This document shows, in pieces, positions 63,975-64,000 of a DNA stretch of 64,000 nucleotides. The position numbers and the translations under genes are program-made. This stretch comes from Rahnella bonaserana (GTDB lineage Bacteria > Pseudomonadota > Gammaproteobacteria > Enterobacterales > Enterobacteriaceae). The stretch spans positions 186,001-250,000 of the forward strand of contig NZ_JAFMOW010000063.1 of assembly GCF_019049675.1 (NCBI RefSeq), written 5' to 3'. The first letter of the stretch is position 1, and the number at the start of each line of letters is the position of its first letter. The notes beneath the pieces are model-generated. The model saw nothing but the letters and a program-made list of their open reading frames with translations. It did not search any database and was not told the DNA's origin.

Positions 63975-64000
63975 GGCCAGACTCGCCACCGCACTGCCCG

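Overview
The window comes from the chromosome of a gamma-proteobacterium of the order Enterobacterales. The right two thirds (about 25.3-63.8 kb) keep, gene for gene, the order known from Escherichia coli: yraR-yhbO-yhbP-yhbQ-yhbS-ubiT-ubiU-ubiV, yhbW, deaD-nlpI-pnp-rpsO-truB-rbfA-infB-nusA-rimP-metY, leuU-secG-glmM-folP-ftsH-rlmE, yhbY, greA, dacB, obgE-yhbE-rpmA-rplU and ispB. It departs from E. coli in ways that recall Yersiniaceae (Rahnella/Serratia/Yersinia-like): pmrAB sits next to dacB, mtr and argG are absent, and a phosphonate operon and an adhesin cluster lie between nrdDG and the yhb genes. The genus assignment is inference.

Layout. 1-1.4 kb: the end of the anaerobic ribonucleotide reductase nrdD and its activase nrdG. 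1.5-16.9 kb: a six-gene adhesin block, all on the minus strand with gaps of 34-56 bp. It runs fimbrial subunit, chaperone, usher, tip adhesin, TpsB outer-membrane transporter, and a giant 2841-residue TpsA filamentous adhesin with a 20-copy KPDDG repeat tail. An AT-rich, gene-free promoter region follows. 17.4-25.2 kb: a carbon-phosphorus lyase operon phnFGHIJKLMN plus a hexapeptide acetyltransferase, preceded by a candidate Pho box and a 32-codon reading frame that overlaps phnF. 25.3-30.9 kb: yraR/yhb genes, including ubiT divergent from ubiUV (oxygen-independent ubiquinone synthesis). 30.9-34.2 kb: an HlyD-like fusion protein and two ABC-2 type permeases without an ATPase gene. 34.5-54.9 kb: RNA, translation and envelope housekeeping genes. 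55.2-58.4 kb: dacB and the pmrAB two-component system. 58.4-59.6 kb: an AT-rich pocket holding an unrecognised 194-residue protein. 59.7-63.8 kb: obgE, yhbE, rpmA, rplU and ispB.

How the genes work together. The metY-rimP-nusA-infB-rbfA-truB-rpsO-pnp block couples transcription elongation, translation initiation, ribosome maturation and RNA decay. DeaD, RlmE, YhbY and ObgE add 50S ribosome assembly. The phn genes form one operon with stop/start overlaps, enabling phosphate recovery from phosphonates; phnCDE, phnO and phnP are not at this locus. The fimbrial and two-partner secretion genes look like one surface-adhesion unit of about 15 kb and are the most distinctive accessory region here.
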